DNA of 64,000 nucleotides from Pseudoalteromonas xiamenensis (lineage in GTDB: Bacteria > Pseudomonadota > Gammaproteobacteria > Enterobacterales > Alteromonadaceae). Position 1 is the first letter of the stretch, and each line of letters begins with the position of its first letter. The position numbers were made by a program, and so were the translations under genes. Below the pieces are notes generated by a model. The model was not told the DNA's origin and did not search any database. It was given only the letters and a program-made list of their open reading frames with translations. The stretch lies in assembly GCF_042431545.1 (NCBI RefSeq), contig NZ_JBHLYX010000002.1, one strand, 5' to 3'. Of this stretch, positions 17,072 to 27,400 are shown piece by piece.

Positions 17072-17323
17072 TTACTTTTCTAAACCCGTCTTTGTGTAGA
17101 TAGTAACTTTGTCTGAAACAAAGTTAATGGTGATATTTTGACTTTCATTACCCCACACGCAATTCGTATGAAGGGTTTTCTCTTCGCATTTGTCTGCAGA
17201 ACCGAGTACTTGTTCAACTTCCGTTTTGTCCATGCCTACTTTGATTTTGTTATAGTTTTCAATATTAACCTTTGAGCAAGCTGCTAGGCCAAGCGCTAAT
17301 GCGATCACTAAGTATTTTTTCAT
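17072..17323 (-). CDS. Small lipoprotein, BamE/SmpA-like fold
   Basis: Lipoprotein of 83 residues. The signal peptide ends in a lipobox LAAC with lipidated Cys16; the next residues are SK, giving no Asp+2 retention signal, so sorting to the outer membrane is expected. The segment YNKIKVGMDKTEVEQVLG matches the BamE/SmpA-like repeat pattern. Two further cysteines (KCEEKTLHTNCVWG) could form a disulphide. It is too short and divergent to be called BamE. It follows csiV on the same strand after 25 bp. Confidence 0.8.
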   Translation of the reverse strand: MKKYLVIALALGLAACSKVNIENYNKIKVGMDKTEVEQVLGSADKCEEKTLHTNCVWGNESQNITINFVSDKVTIYTKTGLEK

Positions 17324-17348
17324 TTTCCCCTCCGAGCCGATGTGGCCG

Positions 17349-18176
17349 TTAATGTTTATACTTTCTTATTTGAATGATCATACCCATTTTTGGATGATCA
17401 AGATAATGTATGTCACCACTGTATACGCGCGTGTACTGTGAAAAACGCGCTGTTTGTAACTCAGCGTCGTCGTTCATAAAGCGATAGTCAAATTCAGAGG
17501 TAATAAATAAATAGTGCCTTACATGGATTTTCATCAATCCTTGTAGTTGCCAAAGGTCAGGATCTTTATGTGTGATAGAACCGAATTCATGGTTTAACAA
17601 ACCAACATAACCTTCACTATTAATATAGTTTTTTATGGATTCTAAACTAGCGTTTCCAGCGAAGCGCTGACCACCATATACGATAATATTAGGGGCACGT
17701 GTTTGACTGGATTCAGGGAATCGCCAACCCGTGTGCAAAATTGGCTTTAACCCTTTGCGTTTAAGCTTTTGCATTACATCGTCAAGTTGTAATTGAGAGT
17801 CATCGAGTAAATAAATACTATCGGTATGTTCTTGAATTTCAGCTTTAGGTGATAAAGGCATTACGTCAAAATGTTGGGTGTAATCATAACTATCAGGACA
17901 CACAGGAGACACTTGGCTTTGTGGTTCAAATGTGTTTCTTTGTATCTGAATCGTGCCCTGTAAACATTGCTCCTTTCCCGCTAAGTTGAAGCCATCGGTT
18001 AACAAATCAAGCTGATTTTTTCCTGTAATTTCAGGGTATTTAATTGAGAAGTCTTCACGTAGATCGGCATTTTCTTTTTGTTCAAATGCAATAAATTCAA
18101 CTTCAAACCAACGAGTTGCGTAGGCAGGTAATGCAATCGTTGAGATAACAACGGCAATAAACAATCGGCTAAGCAT
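17349..18176 (-). CDS. csiV: CsiV family periplasmic peptidoglycan-binding protein
   Basis: Exported protein of 275 residues with a signal peptide ending near AYA (residue 20), then RWFEVEFIAFEQ, the conserved N-terminal block of CsiV. The C-terminal motif GDIHYLDHPKMGMIIQI is also typical. CsiV was described in Vibrio as binding peptidoglycan and activating periplasmic D-amino-acid-sensitive cell wall synthesis factors. Its ATG overlaps the mfd stop (TAATG on the minus strand), so it is coupled to mfd, as is usual in this group. Confidence 0.83.
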   Translation of the reverse strand: MLSRLFIAVVISTIALPAYATRWFEVEFIAFEQKENADLREDFSIKYPEITGKNQLDLLTDGFNLAGKEQCLQGTIQIQRNTFEPQSQVSPVCPDSYDYTQHFDVMPLSPKAEIQEHTDSIYLLDDSQLQLDDVMQKLKRKGLKPILHTGWRFPESSQTRAPNIIVYGGQRFAGNASLESIKNYINSEGYVGLLNHEFGSITHKDPDLWQLQGLMKIHVRHYLFITSEFDYRFMNDDAELQTARFSQYTRVYSGDIHYLDHPKMGMIIQIRKYKH

Positions 18177-21100
18177 TATGCGGCTGCCTTTTTAGTAAAA
18201 TCATCAATCATGGCATTTATCATTTTTATTCTTTCATTGCCGTTATTGGCTTCAATGGCGAACTTCAATTTGCTAGCGCCATCCATTTTATAAATAGATG
18301 GTGCACTTTGTATCAAACCGATAATGAACATTGGGTTAACTTTTGTTTGTGACGTGAATTCGAAATAACCACCTTTCGGATTCGCATCGACACGGCTAAT
18401 GCCGATTTGCTGCGCTTTTTGCTTGATTGTTTGCACAGAGAATAAATGTTTTGCTGCATCAGGTAACAGCCCAAAGCGGTCGATCAGTTCCACTTGTAAT
18501 TCATCGAGCTGTTCAATATTCGTTGTACTTGCAATACGTTTATAGAAGCTCAATCGTGTATTAACGTCTGGAATGTAGCTGTCTGGCAAAAGAGCAGGCA
18601 CTTTTAAATCGACTTCGGTTTGCTGCTGAAGCAAGTTTTCTAGTGTAGGTTCTTTACCGTCTTTAAGTGCGTTTACGGCTTGTTCTAGCATTTCCATATA
18701 GAGGGTAAAGCCGATTGTTTGAATTTGACCACTTTGGTCATCTCCTAACAATTCACCAGCACCACGGATTTCTAAATCGTGTGTTGCTAGGGCAAAGCCA
18801 GCACCCAAATCTTCAAGAGACTCGATTGCTTGCAAACGTTTAACCGCATCAGGAGTGAGTGCATTCGCAGGTTTCGTAAGCAAATAGGCGTACGCTTGGT
18901 GGTGAGAGCGGCCTACACGTCCACGTAACTGATGCATTTGAGCTAGACCAAGTTTATCCGCTCTGTCCATAATAATGGTGTTAGCTGTTGGGACATCTAT
19001 CCCCGTTTCTATTATTGTTGTACATACTAAGACATTGTATTTCTGGTGATAGAAATCGCCCATTAATGATTCGAGTTCTTTTTCACGCATTTGGCCATGG
19101 GCGATGGCGACGGTTGCCTCAGGAACAAGTTGAGTAATGTCTTCAGCGACTTTTTCAATGGTTTCCACGTTATTGTGAAGGAAATAGACTTGACCGCCGC
19201 GTTTAATTTCACGCAACACTGCTTCTCGGATTAATTCGTCCTCGCGTTCGCGAACGAAGGTTTTTACGGCTAAGCGTTTAGCGGGTGGCGTGGCGATAAT
19301 CGACAAGTCACGCATACCGCTCATGGCCATGTTCAACGTTCGTGGAATAGGCGTTGCTGTAAGCGTTAAGATGTCCACATCGGCACGGAGCTGCTTAATT
19401 TTTTCTTTTTGTCTTACGCCAAATCGATGTTCTTCATCAACAATAAGTAAACCAAGGTCCGAGAATTTAATATCTTCTTGCAGGAGTTTATGAGTTCCAA
19501 TGACGATATCAAGTTTGCCTTCTTCAAGTTTTGTCAGTGTTTCTTTTTGTTCTTTTGTCGAGTTAAAACGTGACAATACGCCTACTTCAACGGGAAGATC
19601 GGCAAAACGATCTTTAAAATTTTCATAATGTTGTTGAGCAAGCAACGTTGTTGGAACAAGTACGGCAACTTGTTTACCATCGTTCACTGAAACAAACGCG
19701 GCACGCATCGCGACTTCGGTTTTACCAAAGCCAACGTCACCACACACTAATCGGTCCATTGCCTGCGGGCTTTGCATATCCATCAACACCGCTTCTATCG
19801 CATTACGTTGATCGTCGGTTTCCTCAAATGGAAAGCTATCCCCAAAGTCACGATAAGCGGATTGTTCTAACTTGAAAGCGTAACCAGGCTTGCTTTGACG
19901 CTTTGCGTAAATATCCAGAAGTTCAGCTGCAACGTCACGGACTTTTTCCGCCGCTTTTCGTTTCGCTCGTTCCCAAACGTCTGAGCCCAGCTTATGAAGA
20001 GGAGCGTGGGCTTCTTCGCCACCTGAATAACGACTCAACAAATGCAGTGAACCTACAGGAACATACAATTTGGCTTCATTAGCGTACGTTATTGTTACAA
20101 ACTCAGTAGCGATACCGTTAGCTTCAATTGTTTGTAACCCGATATAGCGACCAACGCCGTGATCAAGGTGAACGATAGGTTGACCTTCTTTAAGTTCAGC
20201 TAAGTTTCGAATGAGCGCATCTTGACCTTGATCGAACTTATGCTTGCGACGACGGCGTTGAGATATTTTAACACCGAGTAATTCTTGTTCGGTTATAACG
20301 GTAAGAGGCAACTCACCAAAGAGAAGTACACTTTGTTCAAGCGGACTGACTATGATACCGACGTCATCTTTGGCTGACACAAACTTTTGTAGATGGGTGA
20401 ACGATTTAAGTTTTAGCCCAGTTGGCTTTAATAACGTTAAAAGTGATTCTCTGCGGCCATCTGATTCAACAGAAAAGAGAACACGACCGCCTTGTTTTTT
20501 CTGTAGTGCAATAAAGTTGAGTAATGCTTTATATGGATCAGTTAATTTGTGATCAATTTTCAATTCTGGGATGAGCGCACAATCAAGATTTGTATGACCA
20601 GCACGTGTTCCTAGTGGCGCAAGTGATAGACGGATCCTAGGGTAGTGCCCAAATTGTTCGAACAAGCTATCTACAGGCAGATAAAGCTCATTTGGAGCGA
20701 GTAAAGGTCTGAGAGGATCGACTCTTCGATTTTCATAGCGTTTATTTACATCGACCCAAAACGAATTTGCAGCGTGCTCAACGTCTCCAAGATGCATGAA
20801 AGTGGCATCATCAGGAAGGTAGTCAAAAATAGTCGCTGTCGATTCAAAGAATAGTGGAAAGTAGTATTCAATTCCCGCGGGTAGACTACCTTTGCTCACC
20901 TGCATGTAAATTGAATCGCTTTCGCTACTCGCACCGAATTTAGCACGATATTGAATACGAAAACGTTCAATATCTGACTGTGCGGTAGGGAACTCGTGTG
21001 CCGGTAATAAATCTATGAAATCTATTGTATCAAGCGAACGCTGTGTCTCAGGGTCGAACACTCTTATGCTATCTAGCTCATCATCAAAGAAGTCTAGTCT

Positions 21101-21646
21101 GAACGGCGTTTCGCTACCCATTGGGTACAAGTCGATTATAGAACCTCGAACAGCGTATTCACCGTGTTCCATGACTTGTTGTACATGCCTGTATCCCGAT
21201 TCCGTCAGCGCTTGTCGCAATTGTTCTATATCGACGCTTTGGCCCGCTTTAAATTGCAACGCTGTGCCATGTATAAACGCTTTTGGCGCTGTACGTAACA
21301 TAAGAGTTGCAGCAGGTACAATAAGTACACTGTGTTTAGTTGACTTCAATGCATTGAGTGTCGCTAAACGTTGAGAAATGATGTCTTGATGCGGCGAAAA
21401 ATGGTCATAAGGTAACGTTTCCCAGTCAGGGAAAACCCTAACTGGAATTGACAGGAGGTAGTTAAGCTCAGTTTCAAGCTTTAAAGCCGAAGGCGTGTCT
21501 TGGGTGACGATAACGACGAGTTCGTCGCGTTTTTCAATGGCATTAGCAAGTGACAAACTGAGCCCACTGCCGATTAGTTGCCCCCAATGGATTTTATCCT
21601 GCTTTGATTTTACCCAAGGTAAGGCTTGCCATTGTGCCTTTGACAT
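18176..21646 (-). CDS. mfd: Transcription-repair coupling factor Mfd
   Basis: ATP-dependent translocase of 1156 residues (E. coli Mfd is 1148) that removes stalled RNA polymerase and recruits UvrA. The order is an N-terminal UvrB-like module, the RNA polymerase-interacting domain starting around VHLDHGVGRYIGL (near residue 490), then the RecG-like motor with Walker A GDVGFGKTEVAM, the DEEH box (VDEEHRFGVRQK), TATPIPRTL and RGRVGRSHHQAYAY, and the C-terminal UvrA-masking domain. AGGAG precedes the ATG. It lies 33 bp downstream of aguB and is coupled to csiV. Confidence 0.97.
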   Translation of the reverse strand: MSKAQWQALPWVKSKQDKIHWGQLIGSGLSLSLANAIEKRDELVVIVTQDTPSALKLETELNYLLSIPVRVFPDWETLPYDHFSPHQDIISQRLATLNALKSTKHSVLIVPAATLMLRTAPKAFIHGTALQFKAGQSVDIEQLRQALTESGYRHVQQVMEHGEYAVRGSIIDLYPMGSETPFRLDFFDDELDSIRVFDPETQRSLDTIDFIDLLPAHEFPTAQSDIERFRIQYRAKFGASSESDSIYMQVSKGSLPAGIEYYFPLFFESTATIFDYLPDDATFMHLGDVEHAANSFWVDVNKRYENRRVDPLRPLLAPNELYLPVDSLFEQFGHYPRIRLSLAPLGTRAGHTNLDCALIPELKIDHKLTDPYKALLNFIALQKKQGGRVLFSVESDGRRESLLTLLKPTGLKLKSFTHLQKFVSAKDDVGIIVSPLEQSVLLFGELPLTVITEQELLGVKISQRRRRKHKFDQGQDALIRNLAELKEGQPIVHLDHGVGRYIGLQTIEANGIATEFVTITYANEAKLYVPVGSLHLLSRYSGGEEAHAPLHKLGSDVWERAKRKAAEKVRDVAAELLDIYAKRQSKPGYAFKLEQSAYRDFGDSFPFEETDDQRNAIEAVLMDMQSPQAMDRLVCGDVGFGKTEVAMRAAFVSVNDGKQVAVLVPTTLLAQQHYENFKDRFADLPVEVGVLSRFNSTKEQKETLTKLEEGKLDIVIGTHKLLQEDIKFSDLGLLIVDEEHRFGVRQKEKIKQLRADVDILTLTATPIPRTLNMAMSGMRDLSIIATPPAKRLAVKTFVREREDELIREAVLREIKRGGQVYFLHNNVETIEKVAEDITQLVPEATVAIAHGQMREKELESLMGDFYHQKYNVLVCTTIIETGIDVPTANTIIMDRADKLGLAQMHQLRGRVGRSHHQAYAYLLTKPANALTPDAVKRLQAIESLEDLGAGFALATHDLEIRGAGELLGDDQSGQIQTIGFTLYMEMLEQAVNALKDGKEPTLENLLQQQTEVDLKVPALLPDSYIPDVNTRLSFYKRIASTTNIEQLDELQVELIDRFGLLPDAAKHLFSVQTIKQKAQQIGISRVDANPKGGYFEFTSQTKVNPMFIIGLIQSAPSIYKMDGASKLKFAIEANNGNERIKMINAMIDDFTKKAAA

Positions 21647-21679
21647 CTACAACTCCTGTTTTACGTTTTTCTTTTGATA

Positions 21680-22570
21680 TTAATCGCGATAGATTTTTAA
21701 TAGATCTTGGTAGTGGTCAATTCTGCGGTCACGCAGGTAAGGCCACCAACGGCGCACAGATTCACTTCGGGCTTTATCAATGTCCACGACTAATATTTCT
21801 TCTTCTGTTTCAGAACCGTGTGCTAAAAATTCGCCCTGTGGTCCTGTTACAAATGAGTTGCCCCAGAATTGAATGCCTTCACTCGTACCACTTGGATCTG
21901 CTTCATGACCAACACGGTTTACACTGATAACAGGCACACCATTTGATACAGAGTGAGCACGTTGTGCAATGATCCAAGCATCACGCTGACGAATTTGTTC
22001 GTCACGATCGTCAGCAGGGTTCCAACCAATCGCGGTCGGGTAGATTAGTAGTTCAGCACCAGCCATAGCCATTAAGCGGGCGCCTTCTGGGAACCATTGA
22101 TCCCAACAAACTAACACACCCAGTTTACCTATAGAGGTCTGTATCGGTGTAAAGCCAAGATCTCCAGGGGTAAAATAAAACTTCTCGTAAAATCCTGGAT
22201 CATCTGGGATGTGCATTTTACGGTATTTACCTGCAATTGTGCCGTCCGTTTCAAAAACCACTGCGGTGTTGTGGTAGAGCCCCGTAGCGCGCTTTTCGAA
22301 AAGCGAAGAAACGATAACGATACCAAGCTCTTTTGCGAGTGCTCCTAGAACGGTCGTACTTGGTCCTGGAATTGTTTCAGCTAAATCAAATAGTTCAGTA
22401 TCTTCTACTTGGCAAAAATACAAACTACGGTGCAGTTCTTGAAGACAAACTAGTTTTGCACCTTGGCTGGCTGCGTTGCGAATACCATCAAGCGTTTTTT
22501 GAAAATTCGCAGCAATGTCACCAGTGTTACTGTGCTGGACAAGACCAACTTTTAAAATTGAGTTACTCAT
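21680..22570 (-). CDS. aguB: N-carbamoylputrescine amidase
   Basis: Nitrilase-superfamily enzyme of 296 residues that hydrolyses N-carbamoylputrescine to putrescine, CO2 and ammonia, completing the agmatine route. The catalytic triad is visible: Glu45 (CLQELHRSLYF), Lys118 (GKYRKMHIPDDPGFYEKFYF) and Cys155 (VCWDQWFPEGARL). The HIPDDPGFYEKFYF stretch is specific to this subfamily. The start at 22570 is used because the longer frame from 22618 would overlap aguA; the gap is then 8 bases. It forms one unit with aguA. Confidence 0.95.
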   Translation of the reverse strand: MSNSILKVGLVQHSNTGDIAANFQKTLDGIRNAASQGAKLVCLQELHRSLYFCQVEDTELFDLAETIPGPSTTVLGALAKELGIVIVSSLFEKRATGLYHNTAVVFETDGTIAGKYRKMHIPDDPGFYEKFYFTPGDLGFTPIQTSIGKLGVLVCWDQWFPEGARLMAMAGAELLIYPTAIGWNPADDRDEQIRQRDAWIIAQRAHSVSNGVPVISVNRVGHEADPSGTSEGIQFWGNSFVTGPQGEFLAHGSETEEEILVVDIDKARSESVRRWWPYLRDRRIDHYQDLLKIYRD

Positions 22571-22578
22571 AAAAAGAC

Positions 22579-23616
22579 CTACTTTAAAAAGCCTTTTGGC
22601 AACTGCATTGTAATGCAATGTAAGCTACCAAACTGATGGATAATAGGTAAACAATTGACACCAATAACGGTTCTATCTGGATACGCTTGTTGGATCTGAC
22701 CTAAAGCAAAACCATCGAATTCATCACCATACACGGGAACAAGGACCGTTTTATTGATGATTAAATAGTTAGCGTAGGTTGCAGGTAATCGGTAGCCTTC
22801 CGAATCAAAACACGCTTTAGGCCAAGGGAGCGGAATTAATTGATAAGGCTCACCAGATGGCGTTCTAAATGTTTCTAACTGTGATGCCATTTTTGACAGT
22901 GCGTCGTAGTGCTCATCATCTTCGTCGTCGCATTCAACGTAAACTATTGTATCGTTCGGTGCGAATCGTACCAGCGTATCGATGTGGCTATCGGTATCGT
23001 CACCAGCAAGATACCCATGGTCAACCCACAAGAATGACGTTACGCCAAGTTCATCTTGTAACGTTTGCTCGATTTCTTGTTTTGATAAAGAAGGGTTACG
23101 ATTTGGGTTTAATAAACATTCTGACGTTGCTAAAAGCACGCCATTCTCATTTATTTCAACTCCTCCGCCTTCAAGTACAAAGTTTAGAGATTTGTACTTC
23201 GCGTTTTTACTAGCCGCTTGATCAAAAACCTGTCTATTGATTGCGTTATCTTGTGACGCATCGAATTTATCGCCCCAACCATTAAAAACAAAATCTTTGA
23301 TATAGATTTCACCAAGTTCATTGGCTGTCGTTAACGGGCCGTGATCTCGAGCCCAAGTGTCATCACAGGGCGCATCCACAAACACGATTTGTGTTAGGTC
23401 AACTCCATGTTCAGCAAGAAGGTGTGTAATGTGTGCTTTGAGTGATTCATCGTGCGCGACAATAAGTACTTTTTGCACTTGGCTTATTTGCTGACAAAGC
23501 GTGACATAAACTGGTTCAACATCATCTAGTATATGTGACCAATCAGTATCAGCGTGTGGCCATGTCAGCATGACGGCGTCTTGTTCCGTCCATTCAGGTA
23601 ATAATCTAAAAGTCAT
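22579..23616 (-). CDS. aguA: Agmatine deiminase
   Basis: Converts agmatine to N-carbamoylputrescine and ammonia. It has 345 residues of the guanidino-group-modifying (PPAD) fold. Visible motifs are the tryptophan-rich N-terminal TWPHADTDWSHI, WARDHGPL with the substrate-binding Asp, GGGVEINENGVLLATSECLL, and catalytic Cys334 in GSLHCIT near the C-terminus. Directly followed by aguB, so the pair gives a complete agmatine-to-putrescine module; a biosynthetic arginine decarboxylase is not in the window. Confidence 0.95.
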   Translation of the reverse strand: MTFRLLPEWTEQDAVMLTWPHADTDWSHILDDVEPVYVTLCQQISQVQKVLIVAHDESLKAHITHLLAEHGVDLTQIVFVDAPCDDTWARDHGPLTTANELGEIYIKDFVFNGWGDKFDASQDNAINRQVFDQAASKNAKYKSLNFVLEGGGVEINENGVLLATSECLLNPNRNPSLSKQEIEQTLQDELGVTSFLWVDHGYLAGDDTDSHIDTLVRFAPNDTIVYVECDDEDDEHYDALSKMASQLETFRTPSGEPYQLIPLPWPKACFDSEGYRLPATYANYLIINKTVLVPVYGDEFDGFALGQIQQAYPDRTVIGVNCLPIIHQFGSLHCITMQLPKGFLK

Positions 23617-23669
23617 GATCTTATAAAACCATCAAACAAGACCATAGTTTATCATTGTAGGGCAGTGTG

Positions 23670-24260
23670 TCAGCTATTTTGTGTCTCATTCTTGTCAGAT
23701 TGGCGTTTTTTTAACTGACGCGTTTGTGCGTGTAAACTCGCCCGGACGATGAGTTCTTGGTCCGTATCTCGTACTTTACTGAATAACAGTGTGTATTGAG
23801 TTCCCTTATCTGTTTGTGCCTTGGCTATAACCTCGGTAAAACAAAATATAGCTGCGGCCTCACTATATAAAAATATCTTTGTTCTAAAATGTTGGCCAAG
23901 TTCAAAGTCTTGGTCGAGTGTTATTTTTATGCCGCCACCGCCATAACTATCGCAATTTACGGTATCGTCGTCCGATTGTTCGGTGGACAGGATATGACTC
24001 ATGATGAGGTCGATTTTACGAGACTGGGCCTGTAAGTATACCGCTAGCTGTTCGGCTACATCACCTAAGCTTCTTAATGGTCGAAGCACGCTTATGTTAA
24101 GTTCATTAACTTCATTTGCGAGTCTAAACAGGGCGGGAATACTCGCCTCTAATTCATCTTGTGTCAGCGGTACTTCGTGCTTTGCAACCGGATAGAGATT
24201 AACTCGATTACTTTCTTCAATTTGGAAAAAAGATTCGAACTGCGTTTGTTTGTCACTCAT
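23670..24260 (-). CDS. PilZ-like domain protein
   Basis: Cytoplasmic protein of 196 residues. The N-terminal half is helical with several Leu/Val heptads (residues 30-90). The C-terminal half has a beta pattern beginning NCDSYGGGGIKI, equivalent to the D/N-x-S-x-x-G motif of PilZ domains, then FELGQHFRTKIFLY. The R-x-x-x-R motif that grips c-di-GMP is not obvious, so nucleotide binding is doubtful and it may be a degenerate PilZ adaptor. It lies 53 bp before aguA on the same strand and may be co-transcribed. Confidence 0.6.
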   Translation of the reverse strand: MSDKQTQFESFFQIEESNRVNLYPVAKHEVPLTQDELEASIPALFRLANEVNELNISVLRPLRSLGDVAEQLAVYLQAQSRKIDLIMSHILSTEQSDDDTVNCDSYGGGGIKITLDQDFELGQHFRTKIFLYSEAAAIFCFTEVIAKAQTDKGTQYTLLFSKVRDTDQELIVRASLHAQTRQLKKRQSDKNETQNS

Positions 24261-24365
24261 TCAAAAGCTCGGTTGAATTTTTTCAATCATAGCTTAAGTT
24301 TAGCTGAAAAAATGGGCTTTTGAAATGAAGAAGTTTGCGCTTATAAAGCGGGAGATTTACGACAT

Positions 24366-24402
24366 GAAAAGAAAAAGCGCGATAGTATTACTACCGCGCT
24401 TT
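24366..24402 (-). terminator. Terminator of the RND efflux operon
   Basis: On the minus strand AAAGCGCG (24402-24395) pairs with CGCGCTTT (24381-24374) and runs into a T-rich tail (24376-24366). It sits a few bases beyond the stop codon of the pump gene. Confidence 0.8.
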
Positions 24403-24408
24403 GTGTAT

Positions 24409-27400
24409 TTAGACTAAGCCTTCGTCGGTATCGACATGCTCTTTCTTGTGATGTTCAGCTATTTCATTTGCTAACTCATCACGTGAACGTTTTTCAGTAA
24501 CACGTCTAGTCGTTAACCAATAGAAGAAGAGGGGGACGAAGAAGACAGCAAGGAATGTCGCAGCCATCATACCTCCCATAACACCTGTACCTACTGAATG
24601 CCTTGCTCCTGCTCCCGCGCCTGAACTAAACACTAACGGTACAACACCAAGAATAAAGGCCAGAGAGGTCATGATAATTGGTCTAAAACGTAAACGAGCC
24701 GCTTCAAGTGCCGCTGCACTTGCTGTCCAACCTTCTTGGTACTTCATAAGTGCATACTCGACGATTAGAATCGCGTTTTTACTCGCAAGACCTAGCAGTG
24801 TGACCAAACCAATTTGAAAGTAAACGTCGTTTGTTAAACCCGAAACCCATACTGAGACCAACGCACCAAACGTACCAAAAGGCAAAGCGAGTAACACTGA
24901 AATTGGTAGAGACCAACGCTCATAGAGTGCAGCAAGAATTAGGAAAACCATGATAACAGCAAGGCCTAGAGCTAAACCTGTCGTACCAGAGCTACGCTTT
25001 TCTTGGAATGCAGAACCAGTCCAGTCATAGGTCATGTCTGGTGGTAACACCGTTTTTGCAATGCGTTCCATTTCAGCAATTGCCTGACCAGAAGAATAGC
25101 CAGGCGCAGCTTCACCGATAAGTTTGACAGCTGATAAGTTATTGAAACGATTTAAGCTCTCTGGTCCTCGGCTGTATTCAATTTTCGTAAATGCTGAAAT
25201 GGGGACCATCTCGCCTTTGTCGCTTTTAACGTAAATACGGCCGACGTCTTCCGGTTTCATACGGAATTCAGCTTCGGCGGACATAATAACCTGCCATGCA
25301 CGACCAAATTTGTTGAAATCATTGACGTAATAGTTACCTAAGTTCGCAGCTAACGCATTGAATGCAGAATTAATGTTCACACCCATTGCGCGAGCTTGTT
25401 CACGATCCATCTCGACTTTTAACTGAGGTGCGTCTGGTCTCCAAAGCGTTTGTAGGCTTGAAATGATAGGGCTCTTTTGTGCTTCAGCCATCATTAAATG
25501 CATACCCATTTTGAGTTTCTCTGGGCCACCATCCCCTTTGTTTTGTACGTAAATTTCAAAACCACCGGTGTTGCCAAGTCCGAATATCGCTGGCGGGTTA
25601 AACGCTAAAACGAGTGCTTCGTTTATACCTGCCGTTTTCATATAAAGCTCACCAACGAGCGATTTCACGTCAATTTGACGATCATCCCAGTGACTTTGCG
25701 TAACGAAAATGGTAGCCGCGCTGCTTTTGTAACCGTTACCAATGAAATCGAAACCTGTAAACGCAACTACGTTTTCGTTTGCTGGATTTGATTGAATTGC
25801 ATCGATAACCTTTGCAACCACTTCGTTCGTACGTTCAAGAGAAGAACCATCTGGTAAAAATACTGCGCTGATGTAATAGCCTTGGTCTTCATCAGGTACG
25901 AGAGAGTTCGGAGTATTTTTCCAAAGGAATCCCGTCGCAGCAATCATCGCTAACATTAAGGTTAAACCTAAGAAACCTCGACGAACCATGAAGCTGACAG
26001 AACTTACGTAGCGACCCGTGATGCGCTTAAACCATTCGTTGAACCAAATGAAGAAACGCGCAGTTTGCTTATCTTCATGACGCAAAATGGCAACACACAA
26101 TGCAGGTGTCATTGTCAGTGCAACGACACCAGACAAGCTAACAGCAATTGAAATAGTGATAGCAAACTGTCTAAACAATTCACCGGTTAAGCCGCCTAAG
26201 AACGCAATAGGGACGAATACCGAACACAGCACTAATACGATAGCGACAACTGGGCCGCTTACTTCTTGCATTGCCTTAATTGCGGCATCACGCGGAGAAA
26301 GGTGTTGTTCGTGCATGATTCGTTCAACGTTTTCAAGTACAACAATCGCATCATCAACCACAATACCGATTGACAATACCATACCGAATAACGTTAGTGT
26401 ATTGATTGAATATCCCATCATATAAAGGCCAGCAAACGTACCAAGTAACGATACAGGAACCGCTAATGAAGGAATAAGAGTTGCTCGCCAATTTTGTAAG
26501 AACAAATAAACGACTAGGAATACAAGAAGCATTGCTTCGCCAAGGGTTTTGAGTACTTCACGAATTGATACTTCTACGAAACGAGTTGTGTCGTAAGGAA
26601 TTGCGTGGGACAAACCTTCAGGGAAAGCGGTTTTAATGTCTGCAATAGTTGCTTCTACTTCATTGGCAACGTCAAGAGCGTTCGCACCTGGCTGTAGGAA
26701 TATACCCAACAGCACTGCTTCTTTGCCGTTATATGTACCGGCGAAATTGTAGTCTTTCGAGCCTAATTCAACACGCGCAATGTCTTTCATTCGGAGCGTT
26801 GAGCCATCTTCATTCGCTCGAATGATGATGTTCGAGAACTCTTCAGGTGTCGATAAACGACCTTTTGCAGTTACGCTGTAAACAAGTTCTTGCGAGTTAC
26901 TTGTTGTAGGTGTCGCACCAATAGTACCGGCAGCATATTGAGAGTTTTGCTCACGAACAGCAGACGTTACTTCTTCGACGGTGACACCAAGTTGGCTCAT
27001 TACATCTGGACGCAACCAAATACGCATTGCGTAATCTTTCGCACCAAAGATCTGAACACTCGTTGTACCCGGAATACGCTTGATTCTATCAAGAATATTC
27101 ATCGTAACGTAGTTTGATGTCCAAAGGCTAGAGCGAGATCCATCTGGTGAATAAAACGCATGAACCTGAAGAAAACTTGATGAACCTTTCGCTACAACAA
27201 CACCTTGGCGTCTTGTTTCTTCAGGTAGGCGAGCTTCAACTTGTTTCACGCGATTGTTTACGTCAACCGCAGCCTGATCGATGTCAGTGCCAATCTCGAA
27301 CGTTACCGCAATAGTCGTTGCGCCTGAACTCGTACTTGTCGAGTCCATATACATCATACCTTCTACGCCTGTAATGGCGTTTTCAATAGGCGCAGCAACT

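Noticed and set aside
21604..21927. Plus-strand frame across the mfd/aguB junction
   Set aside because: Antisense to two well-supported genes.
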